Origin: Geobacillus thermocatenulatus
GTDB lineage: Bacteria > Bacillota > Bacilli > Bacillales > Anoxybacillaceae
DNA: 64,000 nucleotides
Assembly: GCF_002217655.1 (NCBI RefSeq)
Contig: NZ_NEWK01000002.1
Coordinates: 125,164-189,163, forward strand
Direction of reading: 5' to 3'
The notes beneath the pieces are model-generated. The model made no database searches and was not told the origin of the DNA. It saw only the letters and a list, made by a program, of their open reading frames with translations. Shown here piece by piece: positions 34,044-43,400 of this stretch (position 1 is the stretch's first letter; every line of letters begins with the position of its first letter). The translations under genes and the position numbers were made by a program.

Positions 34044-35666
34044 ATGAAGAATTCCAAACGATGGGGAAGACGGGTGCTATCCGCATTGGCCGCTGCAGCG
34101 GTGCTGGCCGCCACTCCAGTCGGGGCGGCAGGGAACGGGAAAAGCAAGGGGAAGCCGCCTGCTTCCTCGCACCGTTATATTGAGGTGCAGTTATTGGGCA
34201 TGAACGACTTCCACGGCCAGTTGAATGTGACGAGAAAAGTCGGCGGGCGGGAAGTCGGACGGGCTGACTATTTGGCCGCCTATTTGAAACAGCGGGAGGC
34301 GGAAAACAAAAACACGCTGCTCGTCCATGCCGGCGATGCGGTCGGCGCCAGCCCGCCGGTATCAGCGCTGCTGCAAGATGAACCGACGATCGAAGTGCTC
34401 AATAAGCTCGGCTTTGACGTCGGCACCCTTGGCAACCATGAGTTTGATGAAGGAGTAGCGGAAATGCTCCGCTTGATCCATGGCGGATACCACCCGGCGA
34501 CCGGCGATTTCGCCGGAGCGGATTTTCCGTACGTGAGCGCCAACGTCGTTGATGCGCAAACGGGAAAGCCGATTCTCCCGCCATATGTGATTAAGCGGGT
34601 CAACGGCATACCGATCGGATTGATCGGCGTCACGCTCACGGAAACACCAACGATTGTGACGCCAAGTGGCGTCGCGGGAGTCAAGTTCATCGATGAGGCA
34701 ACAGCGATTAACAAAGCGGTGCGAGAACTGAAGAAAAAAGGGGTGCAAACGATCGTCATTCTCGCCCATAACCCAGGCGCATCCAATCCGGATGGGACAA
34801 ACGCCAGCGGGGAAATTGTCGATATCGCCAAAAATATCGATGATGAAGTCGATGTGATTTTCGCCGGTCATAATCATGCCTATTTAAATGCGGTTGTGGA
34901 CGGCAAGCTGCTCGTTCAGTCGTATTCGTACGGCACGGCGTTTTCTGATGTCGATTTGAAAATCGACCCGCGTACGAAAGACGTCGTCGCCAAAAAAGCG
35001 GAGATCGTGACGACCTATCATGACGGCATCACTCCGGACCCGGAAATTCGGACGCTCATTGAAAAATATGAAGCGAAAGTGGCGCCGCTTGTCAACCAAG
35101 TCATTGGCGCAGCGGCCGAAACGATCACCGATGAACAAAATGAAAGCGGCGAGTCCGCCTTGGGCGATTTGATCGCCGATGCCCAGCGGGCGGCGATGAA
35201 AACCGATTTCGCCTTTATGAACCCGGGCGGCATTCGCGCTGATATTGAACAAGGCGAAGTAACGTGGGGCGAGCTGTACAACGTTCAGCCGTTCAACAAC
35301 CAGCTTGTAAGCATGACGCTCACCGGCGCGCAAATCCGCCAGCTTTTGAACCAACAATGGCAGCCAACCCAAACGCGCATGCTGCAAATCTCCGGCCTCC
35401 GCTATACATGGAGCGCCAGCAAGCCGGTCGGAGAAAAAGTCATTGACATTCAGCTTCCTGGTGGCACACCGCTAAAACCGGACGCCGAGTACACGGTGAC
35501 GGTCAACAGCTTCCTCGCCGACGGCGGCGACGGGTTCACGGTGTTGACGCATGGGACAAACCGCGAGGTCGGTCCGGTCGATTTGGATGCTCTTGTTTCG
35601 TATATTCGCGGTCTTGAGCAACCGTTCTCAGCGCGGATCGAGGGGCGGATCAACCGGCTTCCGTAA
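34044..35666 (+). CDS. Secreted 5'-nucleotidase / 2',3'-cyclic phosphodiesterase family protein
   Basis: A 540-residue exported metallophosphoesterase with a signal peptide (residues 1-28, VLAATPVGAAG). The metal-binding motifs are LGMNDFHGQL, HAGDAVGASP, TLGNHEFDEG and AGHNHAYL. The C-terminal half is the 5'-nucleotidase substrate domain (NPGGIRADIEQG, FNNQLVSMTLTG, FLADGGDGF). It probably releases nucleosides and phosphate from extracellular nucleotides, as UshA and YfkN do. No cell-wall anchor is visible. Confidence 0.9.
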   Translation: MKNSKRWGRRVLSALAAAAVLAATPVGAAGNGKSKGKPPASSHRYIEVQLLGMNDFHGQLNVTRKVGGREVGRADYLAAYLKQREAENKNTLLVHAGDAVGASPPVSALLQDEPTIEVLNKLGFDVGTLGNHEFDEGVAEMLRLIHGGYHPATGDFAGADFPYVSANVVDAQTGKPILPPYVIKRVNGIPIGLIGVTLTETPTIVTPSGVAGVKFIDEATAINKAVRELKKKGVQTIVILAHNPGASNPDGTNASGEIVDIAKNIDDEVDVIFAGHNHAYLNAVVDGKLLVQSYSYGTAFSDVDLKIDPRTKDVVAKKAEIVTTYHDGITPDPEIRTLIEKYEAKVAPLVNQVIGAAAETITDEQNESGESALGDLIADAQRAAMKTDFAFMNPGGIRADIEQGEVTWGELYNVQPFNNQLVSMTLTGAQIRQLLNQQWQPTQTRMLQISGLRYTWSASKPVGEKVIDIQLPGGTPLKPDAEYTVTVNSFLADGGDGFTVLTHGTNREVGPVDLDALVSYIRGLEQPFSARIEGRINRLP

Positions 35667-35720
35667 CAGGTGTCGACTGAGGAAAAAGGATGGAAGGGCG
35701 AACGGTCGCTTATCTAATGA

Positions 35721-35757
35721 AAAAGGTGTCCCCAAAAGACTCGGGACACCTTTTCTT
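35721..35757 (+). terminator. Terminator after the nucleotidase gene
   Basis: AAAAGGTGTCCC (35721-35732) pairs with GGGACACCTTTT (35743-35754), then CTTTAC. Confidence 0.88.
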
Positions 35758-35834
35758 TACTCCTAACGGGCGGGCTTGCAGCCGCTTGTGCTTGGACGAT
35801 AGAAAAAGATCGTTCAAGAGAGGTTTTCCGTAGA

Positions 35835-37070
35835 TCAAGATGCTTTTTGCTCGAACAGCTTGATGATCTCCACGATCACTTCGGCCGCTTTCACCATATT
35901 GTCGGCGGAAATGTATTCGTAGCGGCCGTGGAAGTTTTCGCCGCCGGCGAAAAGGTTCGGCGTCGGCAGCCCCATATACGACAGCTGCGACCCGTCCGTG
36001 CCGCCGCGGATCGGTTTCACCTTTGGTTCAATGCCCAAGTTCGTCATCGCTTCGTGGGCGATGTCGACAATGTGGCGCACCGGCTCGATTTTTTCGCGCA
36101 TGTTGTAATATTGGTCGTTGATTTCGAGCGTGATTCGGTCGTTTCCATATTTTTGCGCAAGCGAAGCCGCGATCTCGTTCATTTTCGCTTTGCGAGCCTC
36201 GAACTGTTCGCGGTCAAAGTCACGGATGATGTAGTGAAGCTTCGTTTCCTCTACACTGCCTTGGAACGAAAGCAAATGGTAAAACCCTTCGTATCCTTCC
36301 GTATGCTCAGGCGCCTCATCGGCTGGCAGCTGTTGTTGGAATTCCATGGCGATTTTGATCGAGTTGATCATTTTTCCTTTCGCTGTGCCCGGATGGACGT
36401 TTTTTCCTTTGATCGTGATTTTCGCTTCGGCAGCGTTAAAGCTTTCATACTCCAATTCGCCAAGCGGCCCGCCGTCGACCGTGTAGGCAAATTGGGCGCC
36501 GAATTTGGCAACGTCAAATTTATGCGGCCCGCGGCCAATTTCCTCATCCGGCGTAAAGGCGACGCGCACTTTGCCGTGCTTGATTTCTGGATGTTGGATG
36601 AGGTAGTTCATCGCGGTCATAATTTCGGCGATTCCGGCCTTATCATCGGCGCCAAGCAGCGTCGTTCCATCGGTCGTGATGAGTGTATGCCCTTTGTAGC
36701 CAGCAAGCTCTGGGAAATCGTTTGGCGACAAGATGATGCCTTGTTCTTTGTTTAACATGATGTCCCCGCCGTCGTACTGTTCGATGATTTGTGGGTTGAC
36801 GTTGGCTCCCGTAAACTCCGGAGCGGTGTCCATATGAGCCAAAAAGCCGATCACGGGCACGTTTTTGTCCGTATTGGCCGGCAACGTCGCCATGACGTAG
36901 CCGTTTTCGTCGACTGTGACGTCTTCCATGCCGATCGCTTTCAGCTCTTCAACTAACATGGTTGCCAGCTCCCATTGCCCTTGAGTCGACGGGCATGTGC
37001 TGCTTTCTGGATCGGACTGGGTATTCACTTTGGCGTAGCGGATGAAGCGTTCGATGAGTTCCTGTTTCAT
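35835..37070 (-). CDS. pepT: Peptidase T (tripeptide aminopeptidase)
   Basis: The 411-residue M20 zinc exopeptidase releases N-terminal residues from tripeptides in the cytoplasm. Metal and catalytic motifs are [24 protein letters not shown] and [13 protein letters not shown], with [14 protein letters not shown] and [13 protein letters not shown] toward the end. AAAGGAGATGAACCA precedes the ATG. Length is standard. Confidence 0.95.
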   Translation of the reverse strand: MKQELIERFIRYAKVNTQSDPESSTCPSTQGQWELATMLVEELKAIGMEDVTVDENGYVMATLPANTDKNVPVIGFLAHMDTAPEFTGANVNPQIIEQYDGGDIMLNKEQGIILSPNDFPELAGYKGHTLITTDGTTLLGADDKAGIAEIMTAMNYLIQHPEIKHGKVRVAFTPDEEIGRGPHKFDVAKFGAQFAYTVDGGPLGELEYESFNAAEAKITIKGKNVHPGTAKGKMINSIKIAMEFQQQLPADEAPEHTEGYEGFYHLLSFQGSVEETKLHYIIRDFDREQFEARKAKMNEIAASLAQKYGNDRITLEINDQYYNMREKIEPVRHIVDIAHEAMTNLGIEPKVKPIRGGTDGSQLSYMGLPTPNLFAGGENFHGRYEYISADNMVKAAEVIVEIIKLFEQKAS

Positions 37071-37365
37071 TGGTTCATCTCCTTTTTATGTATGAGTGTT
37101 GGGTGAATCCGCGAATCGCTTCCGCCAATGCAGCGGAGAGGTTCCGTGTTTATTTTATCATATGCGATCTCCAACAGGGAAAGAGGGGGCGCCATGCGAG
37201 TCAGTCAAGACTTTGTGGAGAACATTTTTTCGGTTCACTACGGGTGTTGTCAATCACTAGTTAGCGAACCATTTTCAGGAATTGATATCGTAAGCGCTTT
37301 CGGACTCTCATCCCTCATCTTTTTTGCATGACATTTGCTTTTTTCTACCGCGCTTCGCTTGGTGG

Positions 37366-37409
37366 CCCCGACGAGTGTCGCGAACAAAAGTTCGCAACCC
37401 TCGTCGGGG
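37366..37409. repeat. Strong GC-rich hairpin of unknown role
   Basis: CCCCGACGAG (37366-37375) pairs with CTCGTCGGGG (37400-37409), and inside it GCGAAC pairs with GTTCGC around AAAA. There are 16 base pairs with two small internal loops and no T run on either side. Confidence 0.7.
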
Positions 37410-37505
37410 ATCATTTCGGAATGTCACCCACAAATATTTTACTCACACGCGCCATGCGGCGCACGAGTTTTTCCACGGCGGGCGAGGCGGCCAAGAGAAG
37501 CGTTA

Positions 37506-37514
37506 TGATATAAT
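37506..37514 (+). promoter_or_regulatory. Extended -10 promoter of the threonine synthase gene
   Basis: TGATATAAT (37506-37514) precedes the ATG by 87 bases. A leader of about 80 bases follows, with no T-box or known riboswitch seen. Confidence 0.55.
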
Positions 37515-37600
37515 GAAAAAGCAAGGGCCTCGTCCAAAATGAGAACGCAGCTGCTTCCTGCCTTGTGCAGATGAGCGGAACAGAAAGGAGAAGCCAAACC

Positions 37601-38818
37601 ATGTCATTCAGCTACGTGTCTCATCTGTATTGTCCGAAATGTGAACGTACATACGATGTCGACCACATTCATCAACCTTGCGAATGCGGGTCGCCGCTTC
37701 TGGTCGCGTATGATTTGGAGTCGATGCGCCAAAAAGTCAAGAGGGATGTGCTGAGGGAACGTGAAGCGAATTTATGGCGTTATCATGAGTTGCTGCCGGT
37801 AAAGCATCCTGAACATATCGTGTCGCTCGGCGAAGGGATGACGCCGCTCGTGCCGATGCCGCGGCTCGGCCGTAAAATCGGCATTGAAGCGCTCTACATG
37901 AAAGACGAAGGGGTCATTCCGACCGGAACGTTTAAAGCGCGCGGAGCGGCTGTCGGCGTTTCTAAAGCAAAAGAATTAGGGGTCAAACAGCTCGTCATGC
38001 CGACAAACGGCAACGCGGGTGCGGCGTGGTCGCTGTATGCGGCTCGGGCGGGCATCCGCGCGACGGTCGTCATGCCGGTTGACGCGCCGGAATTGACGCG
38101 CAAAGAATGCGCCATCGCAGGAGCGGAATTGTATTTAGTCAACGGTTTGATCAGCGATGCGGGCCAAATTGTGGCGAAAGCGATCCGCGAATACGGATGG
38201 TACGATGCGTCGACGTTGAAAGAACCGTACCGGATTGAAGGAAAGAAAACGATGGGGCTTGAGATCGCCGAACAATTCTCATGGCGGCTTCCGGATGTCA
38301 TTTTGTATCCGACCGGGGGCGGCGTTGGGTTGATCGGCATTTACAAGGCGATCAAAGAATTGCAGGCGCTCGGCTGGGTGGACGGCCGCATGCCGCGGCT
38401 TGTTGCTGTGCAGGCCGAGCATTGCGCGCCGATTGTGAAGGCGTGGCAGGAGAAAAAACGCGAGTCCGAGTTTTGGCCGAACGCTCATACAGTGGCGTTT
38501 GGCATCAATGTGCCGAAAGCGCTCGGCGACTTCCTGGTGCTTGAGGCGGTATATGAGACAGACGGCTGCGCGGTTGCCATTGGCGATGAAGCGATTTTGG
38601 CCGAGCAGCGGACGGTGGCGGAGCTCGAAGGAGCGTTCATTTGCCCGGAAGGAGCGGCGGCGTTTGCGGCGGCCCGAAAATTGCGCGAGAGCGGCTGGAT
38701 TCGCGACGGGGAGACGGTCGTCGTGCTCAACACGGGGACGGGATTGAAATACGCCGATTTGGTTCAAGTCGCCCCACCGGTGCTCGAACCGGGAGATTCG
38801 CTTCCGATGCGGGAATAA
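37601..38818 (+). CDS. thrC: Threonine synthase-like PLP enzyme with N-terminal zinc ribbon
   Basis: ATG 37601 behind AAAGGAG gives 405 residues. Residues 8-32 form a zinc-ribbon-like CPKC...CECG pair. The PLP lysine is in TGTFKARGAAVGVSKA, the TNGNAGAAWSLYAARAG motif is present, and the phosphate loop is PTGGGVGLIG. It belongs to the long threonine synthase class that converts O-phosphohomoserine to threonine. It is isolated from hom/thrB, so it may be a second copy or have a shifted substrate. Confidence 0.82.
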   Translation: MSFSYVSHLYCPKCERTYDVDHIHQPCECGSPLLVAYDLESMRQKVKRDVLREREANLWRYHELLPVKHPEHIVSLGEGMTPLVPMPRLGRKIGIEALYMKDEGVIPTGTFKARGAAVGVSKAKELGVKQLVMPTNGNAGAAWSLYAARAGIRATVVMPVDAPELTRKECAIAGAELYLVNGLISDAGQIVAKAIREYGWYDASTLKEPYRIEGKKTMGLEIAEQFSWRLPDVILYPTGGGVGLIGIYKAIKELQALGWVDGRMPRLVAVQAEHCAPIVKAWQEKKRESEFWPNAHTVAFGINVPKALGDFLVLEAVYETDGCAVAIGDEAILAEQRTVAELEGAFICPEGAAAFAAARKLRESGWIRDGETVVVLNTGTGLKYADLVQVAPPVLEPGDSLPMRE

Positions 38819-38903
38819 TCAAGCTGTGAGCAAAAAAACATAGACAAATCGAAAACAGGATTGTATACTAAACTCATCAGAATAATCAAAAATGAAAAAC
38901 GAT

Positions 38904-39032
38904 TCATCTTCGGGGCAGGGTGAAATTCCCGACCGGCGGTGATGAGGCGCTTCGCCTCTCAGCCCGCGAGCCGCAAGGCAGGATCCGGTGCAAGTCCGGA
39001 GCCGACAGTATAGTCTGGATGGGAGAAGATGA
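38904..39032 (+). promoter_or_regulatory. FMN riboswitch (RFN element)
   Basis: The conserved RFN pieces are all present in order: TCTTCGGGGCAGGGTGAAAT, CCCGACCGGCGGTGAT, AGCCCGCGAGC, GGCAGGATCCGGTG and CCGACAGTATAGTCTGGATG, closed by AGAAGATG pairing with CATCTT at 38905. It controls ribU below, with the terminator at 39090 as the likely off switch. Confidence 0.96.
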
Positions 39033-39089
39033 AGGTTTGCCGGCGTTCGTTTTGGCGCATGCGAACGTCTAGTTGCGCACACCCTTTTT

Positions 39090-39125
39090 CTCCCTTAAGC
39101 CTCGTCCGGTTTAAGGGAGTTTTTG
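39090..39125 (+). terminator. Expression-platform terminator of the FMN riboswitch
   Basis: CTCCCTTAA (39090-39098) pairs with TTAAGGGAG (39111-39119), then TTTTTG. It lies between the aptamer and ribU, as expected for transcription attenuation by FMN. Confidence 0.85.
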
Positions 39126-39190
39126 TTGGCGCTCACGGCGGCAGCCTTCTTCTTGTGAGGATGAATCACGAGAAGGGGAGGAGAACAAGC

Positions 39191-39775
39191 ATGAAACGCA
39201 TTTCCATTCGCGCCTTTGTCGGCATCGGAGCGTTGGGCGCCATGGCGCATGTGCTGATGATGCTCAACTTTCCGCTGCCGCCGTTTCCCAACTTTTTGCT
39301 TGTTGATTTCAGCGACATTCCGGCGCTCATCGCCGCCTTGTTGTACGGCCCGCTCGCCGGCGTGGCGGTCGAACTATTGAAAAACGTGCTGAACTACGTG
39401 TTCGTCGGCAGTGCGACCGGCGTTCCGGTCGGCCAGATCGCCAACTTCACTGCCGGGGTGGCGTTCCTTTTGCCGGTTTCCCATATTTATCGGAAAGCCG
39501 CATCGAAAAAAGGCTTGCTGCTGGGGCTGGCGGCGGGAACAGTGACGATGGCGCTCGTCATGAGCGTGCTCAACTACTACGTCTTTCTGCCGGCGTACAC
39601 GCTTTTCCTCGGCGCTCCGCAGATGAGCGCGCCGGAAGCGAAGGCGTTGGTGGTATCGGCGATTTTGCCGTTTAACGCCGTCAAAGGAGCGATGGCGGCC
39701 ATCGTATTTCAGCTTCTCTTTTGGCGCCTTCGTGCTTGGCTTGAGAAACAAGCGGCATCCCGCCAAGCCGCTTGA
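39191..39775 (+). CDS. ribU: Riboflavin ECF transporter S component RibU
   Basis: ATG 39191 behind GGGGAGGAGAAC gives 194 residues with five to six membrane helices. The segments FVGIGALGAMAHVLMML, FSDIPALIAALLYGPLAGV and EKLKNVL-like VELLKNVLNYV are typical of RibU/YpaA, which binds riboflavin and uses the shared ECF module encoded elsewhere. The upstream FMN riboswitch strongly supports the assignment. Confidence 0.95.
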   Translation: MKRISIRAFVGIGALGAMAHVLMMLNFPLPPFPNFLLVDFSDIPALIAALLYGPLAGVAVELLKNVLNYVFVGSATGVPVGQIANFTAGVAFLLPVSHIYRKAASKKGLLLGLAAGTVTMALVMSVLNYYVFLPAYTLFLGAPQMSAPEAKALVVSAILPFNAVKGAMAAIVFQLLFWRLRAWLEKQAASRQAA

Positions 39776-39779
39776 TGAA

Positions 39780-39811
39780 CAAAAAGCGAGGGTTTTTCCC
39801 TCGCTTTTTTG
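39780..39811. terminator. Bidirectional terminator between ribU and the sulfite-oxidase-like gene
   Basis: AAAAAGCGAGGG pairs with CCCTCGCTTTTTT around TTTTT, with A and T runs on both sides. Confidence 0.92.
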
Positions 39812-39817
39812 CGTTTG

Positions 39818-40432
39818 TCAAAAGCGAATCCGCGGCACCCAGTCGGCAAACCGCTCCTCTTTAAACGGATTGGCGGTCATCGAATAGCCGCGCTCCTCCC
39901 AATAGCCCGGCTCATCTTCCTTCATAAAGCGGATGCCCGACGTCCATTTTGCCCCTTTCCATAAGTAAAACGTCGCTGGCGGGATGAACCGGAGCGGATA
40001 GCCGTGCTTCGGCGAGATGTCCTGCCAGTCGTGATGCTTGTCTTTCCATCGATAGACAAACAAGGCATCGTCGCCCATGAGCGCCTCAAGCGGCAAGTTT
40101 GCCGAATAGCCGAACCGGTCGCCGTTTAAGTAGCCGTAAATTTTCACATATTTCACATCGGGATCGAGATCGACGAAGCGCAAAAACTCGCGGAAAGCGA
40201 TGCCTTCAAACGTCGTATCAAATTTCGACCACGTCGTCACGCAGTGCATATCCACGGTCGAAATCGTCTTCGGCAGCCGCATCACTTCCTGATACGACAG
40301 CGTCACTTCCTCTTTCACATCGCCGAACAATCGGAAATTCCACGCCGCTTCATCGAACTGGTACACATCGCCTTCATGCAAAATCGGCCATTTTTCCGTT
40401 TCGAATTGGCCGGGAGGAAGTTGTTTGGTCAT
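39818..40432 (-). CDS. Molybdopterin-dependent sulfite-oxidase-like oxidoreductase
   Basis: ATG 40432 lies 9 bases behind AAGGAG and gives 204 residues. The molybdenum ligand Cys is in VDMHCVTTWSKFD, and the fold segments LPLEALMGDDALFVY, KHGYPLRFIPP and YLWKGAKWTSGI are typical of the SUOX/YedY-like domain. There is no signal peptide and no heme or dimerisation domain, so it is a cytoplasmic single-domain member. The substrate is unknown. Confidence 0.88.
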   Translation of the reverse strand: MTKQLPPGQFETEKWPILHEGDVYQFDEAAWNFRLFGDVKEEVTLSYQEVMRLPKTISTVDMHCVTTWSKFDTTFEGIAFREFLRFVDLDPDVKYVKIYGYLNGDRFGYSANLPLEALMGDDALFVYRWKDKHHDWQDISPKHGYPLRFIPPATFYLWKGAKWTSGIRFMKEDEPGYWEERGYSMTANPFKEERFADWVPRIRF

Positions 40433-40573
40433 GGGAGGCACTCCTTTTTCTGCTAAATTTCTCTTAATTATTCATGATACAAAATAGGGGAAGGGGATGC
40501 AATAAAAAGGGGCTCGGTTCAGTTGCTGCGGCGGTGTTCAGCGAGGACAAATTCCACCAAATATTGATTGATT

Positions 40574-40643
40574 TTTGACTTTTCTTAATTATATAATGAA
40601 AATGATGAAATTGGAACGATTGTTCCGAAATACGGAACGATTG
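40574..40643 (+). promoter_or_regulatory. Promoter with paired repeats upstream of the 5-oxoproline transporter operon
   Basis: TATAAT (40592-40597) has a TTGATT about 18 bases before it. Just after the expected start, GGAACGATTG occurs twice in the same direction (40613-40622 and 40634-40643), exactly 21 bases apart. The first lies in the palindrome GGAACGATTGTTCC and the second overlaps TTCCG/CGGAA. This looks like an operator bound by a dimer pair on one face of the helix. The regulator is not in the window. Confidence 0.55.
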
Positions 40644-40742
40644 AAGGAAAAGGGGGGAGGCAGGAAAAGTCGGTGGAGGAATAAGGCAGCGAGATGGACG
40701 GATCACAATGCCAATATGATGTTGGGAGAGGAGAAAGGGAAC

Positions 40743-41429
40743 ATGGTGCTCATTGGCGTGTTGATTGTCATCATTGGTTTTATCGTTCGCATTAATCCGC
40801 TTCTTGTCGTGACAGCGGCTGGATTGGCGACAGGATTGCTCGCTCATCAATCGCTGTATGACATTATTGAACAGTTTGGAACGGCGTTTACGACCAACCG
40901 GTATATGGCGGTGTTTATTGCTACATTACCCGTCATCGGCCTTTTGGAACGCTTTGGGCTGCGGGAACAGGCGGAGAGTGTCGTGGCGAAAATCAAGGCG
41001 GCGACAACAGGGAGAATCTTGACGGTCTATTTAATCATCCGGGAAGCGGCAGCCGCGGCTGGGCTTACTTCCATCGGCGGCCATGCTCAAATGGTTCGCC
41101 CGCTCGTCGCTCCTATGGCAGAAGGAGCAGCGGAAGCGAAATACGGAAAACTGCCGGATCATGTGCGGGATGATATTCGCGCTCATTCCGCAGCGGTGGA
41201 CAATATCGGGCTGTTTTTTGGCGAGGATGTGTTTATCGCCATCGGAGCGATTTTGTTGATGAAAGGATTTTTTGATCAAAACGGCATTCCTTCCGATCCG
41301 CTTCATATGGCGCTATGGGCGATTCCAACCGCTGTCGCCGCGCTGATCGTTCACAGCATCCGGCTGCATCGCTTTGATCGCTCGCTTCACAAGCTCTTTC
41401 ATCGGGAGAATGGAAAGGGGGAAAAGTAA
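40743..41429 (+). CDS. 5-oxoproline transporter, DUF969 subunit
   Basis: ATG 40743 behind GGAGAGGAGAAAGGG gives 228 residues with about five membrane helices. The LTSIGGHAQMVRPLVAPMAEGA and HSAAVDNIGLFFGEDVFI segments are typical of DUF969 proteins. These are encoded with DUF979 proteins and pyroglutamyl peptidase and proposed to move 5-oxoproline. It abuts the DUF979 gene with no gap. Confidence 0.85.
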   Translation: MVLIGVLIVIIGFIVRINPLLVVTAAGLATGLLAHQSLYDIIEQFGTAFTTNRYMAVFIATLPVIGLLERFGLREQAESVVAKIKAATTGRILTVYLIIREAAAAAGLTSIGGHAQMVRPLVAPMAEGAAEAKYGKLPDHVRDDIRAHSAAVDNIGLFFGEDVFIAIGAILLMKGFFDQNGIPSDPLHMALWAIPTAVAALIVHSIRLHRFDRSLHKLFHRENGKGEK

Positions 41430-42392
41430 ATGTGGCTGTCTATTGAAACGGTGTACATATTTTTAGGCATTGTCGTTGTGCTAGGAAGCATGTGGACCTT
41501 TGCCGATCGTCAAAACCCGAAGCGCTTCACATCAGGGGTGTTTTATTTCCTTTATGGTGTGACACTGCTGTTCGGCAGCATCATTCCTCCGTTTTACACC
41601 GGGTTGCTTGTGCTTGTCATGGTGGCCATTGTCGGGACGGGAGGCTTGAAACTAGGAAGCTATCAAGAGGCGACCCGGGAAGAGAGAAGTCGGCATCGCG
41701 ATCGCTTGAAACACCGCCTGTTCATCCCGGCGCTGTTGATTCCCATTTTGACGGTCATCGGTGTGACATGGCTGAAAAATGTCAAGGTTGGGAACGCGTA
41801 TCTTTTCGATCCGAAAAACGTGACCCTTGTGTCTCTTGGACTAGCGACGTTTGTGGCTTTGCTCGTCAGCATGGCGATGACTCGATCGACGCCGTTTATG
41901 GCGGTTAAAGAATCGCGCAGGCTGCTGGAAACAATCGGTTGGGCTGCTCTCTTGCCGCAGATGCTGGCGACATTAGGGACGATCTTTACGACCGCTGGGG
42001 TGGGCGTGGCCGTGTCCAATTTGGTGAAAGCCATTATTCCGACTCATTCGTTGTTTTGGATTGTGGCCGCCTATTGCATCGGGATGGCTTTGTTTACGAT
42101 GATCATGGGCAACGCTTTTGCGGCATTTCCCGTGATGACGGCGGGGATCGCTGTTCCGCTGCTGATAAAACAATTTGGCGTCGACGCGAATCATGTGGCG
42201 GCTCTCGGGATGTTTTCCGGCTACTGCGGCACTTTGATGACGCCGATGGCGGCGAATTTCAACATCGTGCCCGCTGCCCTGCTTGATTTGAAAGACAAAA
42301 ACCATGTGATTCGCGTGCAAGTGCCGACAGCGTTGATTCTGTTGGCGTTCAACATCGCCGCAATGTATGTGGTTACACTCATAGATTTATAA
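41430..42392 (+). CDS. 5-oxoproline transporter, DUF979 subunit
   Basis: This 320-residue membrane protein with about nine helices is the partner of the preceding DUF969 gene. Features are FTSGVFYFLYGVTLLFGS, MGNAFAAFPVMTAGIAVPLL and GYCGTLMTPMAANFNIVPA, which resembles the substrate loop of Na+-coupled carriers. It starts one base after the previous stop. pcp follows after 29 bases. Confidence 0.85.
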   Translation: MWLSIETVYIFLGIVVVLGSMWTFADRQNPKRFTSGVFYFLYGVTLLFGSIIPPFYTGLLVLVMVAIVGTGGLKLGSYQEATREERSRHRDRLKHRLFIPALLIPILTVIGVTWLKNVKVGNAYLFDPKNVTLVSLGLATFVALLVSMAMTRSTPFMAVKESRRLLETIGWAALLPQMLATLGTIFTTAGVGVAVSNLVKAIIPTHSLFWIVAAYCIGMALFTMIMGNAFAAFPVMTAGIAVPLLIKQFGVDANHVAALGMFSGYCGTLMTPMAANFNIVPAALLDLKDKNHVIRVQVPTALILLAFNIAAMYVVTLIDL

Positions 42393-42421
42393 ATTTCATC
42401 ATCAAAAAGGATGGAGATGCG

Positions 42422-43069
42422 ATGAAAAAAGTGCTCGTGACCGGATTTGATCCGTTTGGAGGAGAAACGGTGAATCCATCGCTGGAGGCGGCCAAGCAAG
42501 CAGCTGGATGGAAAACCGATCGGTATATCGTTGAAGTTCGGGAGATTCCAACCGTATTTGGCAAATCATTAGCCATCTTGCATGACGCAATCATGCAAGT
42601 GGATCCCGATGTGGTGATTTGCGTCGGACAGGCAGGAGGGAGAGCGGATATTTCTGTTGAAAGAGTGGCGGTGAACATCAATGATGCCCGCATTCCCGAC
42701 AACGAAGGCCAGCAGCCGATTGACGAACCTGTTGTGGCAGGCGGGCCTGTCGGTTATTGGTCAACCTTGCCGGTCAAAGCGATTGTCGAGGCGTTGAGGC
42801 GTCACGGCATACCAGCCTCTGTCTCTTATACAGCGGGAACGTTCGTCTGCAACCATGTGTTTTATGGATTGATGCATTACATCACCCAATCGAAGAAGCC
42901 CATTCGCGGCGGATTTATCCATATTCCGTATTTGCCGGAACAAGCCGCCCGGCATCCCGGGCAGCCCAGCATGGCATTAGAGACGATCGTGGAAGGGCTG
43001 CGTCTTGCCATTGACGTGGCGGTCGAACGTGAAGAAGATATCCAAGCGGTTGGCGGGCACATTTGTTAA
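42422..43069 (+). CDS. pcp: Pyrrolidone-carboxylate peptidase
   Basis: The enzyme removes N-terminal pyroglutamate from peptides, releasing the likely cargo of the transporter upstream. The 215-residue C15 cysteine peptidase has the triad Glu 80 ([13 protein letters not shown]), Cys 143 ([10 protein letters not shown]) and His 167 (GFIHIPYLP). It starts [14 protein letters not shown] behind GGATGGAGATGCG. Confidence 0.96.
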   Translation: MKKVLVTGFDPFGGETVNPSLEAAKQAAGWKTDRYIVEVREIPTVFGKSLAILHDAIMQVDPDVVICVGQAGGRADISVERVAVNINDARIPDNEGQQPIDEPVVAGGPVGYWSTLPVKAIVEALRRHGIPASVSYTAGTFVCNHVFYGLMHYITQSKKPIRGGFIHIPYLPEQAARHPGQPSMALETIVEGLRLAIDVAVEREEDIQAVGGHIC

Positions 43070-43101
43070 GGCGGATTCGTCCAGTTGCCTTTGACTTCAG
43101 C

Positions 43102-43260
43102 CTGTCCCTTCTGCTCGGCATGGATTTGGCTAAACAAAAAGCGGTTGCCATGGAGGTGGGAATGCAAAACTCCGGATTGGGCGTGGCGATCGCCACAGCC
43201 AATTTCTCACCCTTGGCGGCTGTTCCAAGTGCGATTTTCAGCGTGTGGCACAACAATATA
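43102..43260 (+). pseudogene. Fragment of a BASS-family (bile acid:Na+ symporter-like) transporter
   Basis: About 50 codons in one frame read [18 protein letters not shown] then [20 protein letters not shown] and IFSVWHN. This is the conserved late-helix region of YocS-type BASS transporters. Everything before and after is missing. The fragment starts some 35 bases after the pcp stop and is followed by unrelated sequence and a terminator. Confidence 0.75.
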
Positions 43261-43358
43261 TATATCCGAAGCGATCCTCGCGGCGATTTTCAGCCGGAGG
43301 GAAGAGAAGGACCATCTGATAGGATTAAAGGAAAAGTCAAGGGTGTAGAAGCAGGTGT

Positions 43359-43400
43359 AAACAGCGGTTTCGTAAGAGAGAGGCCGCTGTTTTCTATTTT
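43359..43400 (+). terminator. Terminator after the BASS fragment
   Basis: AAACAGCGG (43359-43367) pairs with CCGCTGTTTT (43384-43393), then CTATTTTG. It probably closes the pcp operon. Confidence 0.7.

Larger units (their letters stand above)
37071..37600. other. 530-bp gene-free stretch with two hairpins
   Basis: No convincing gene is seen. An imperfect hairpin (GGTTC and CTA arms, about 37233-37271) and a very strong one at 37366-37409 lie here without T tracts. An ATG at 37195 behind AGAGGGGGCGCC opens a 43-codon frame (MRVSQDFVENIFSVHYG) that I do not recognise. The right end carries the promoter of the threonine synthase gene. Insertion-sequence debris is one explanation. Confidence 0.5.
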
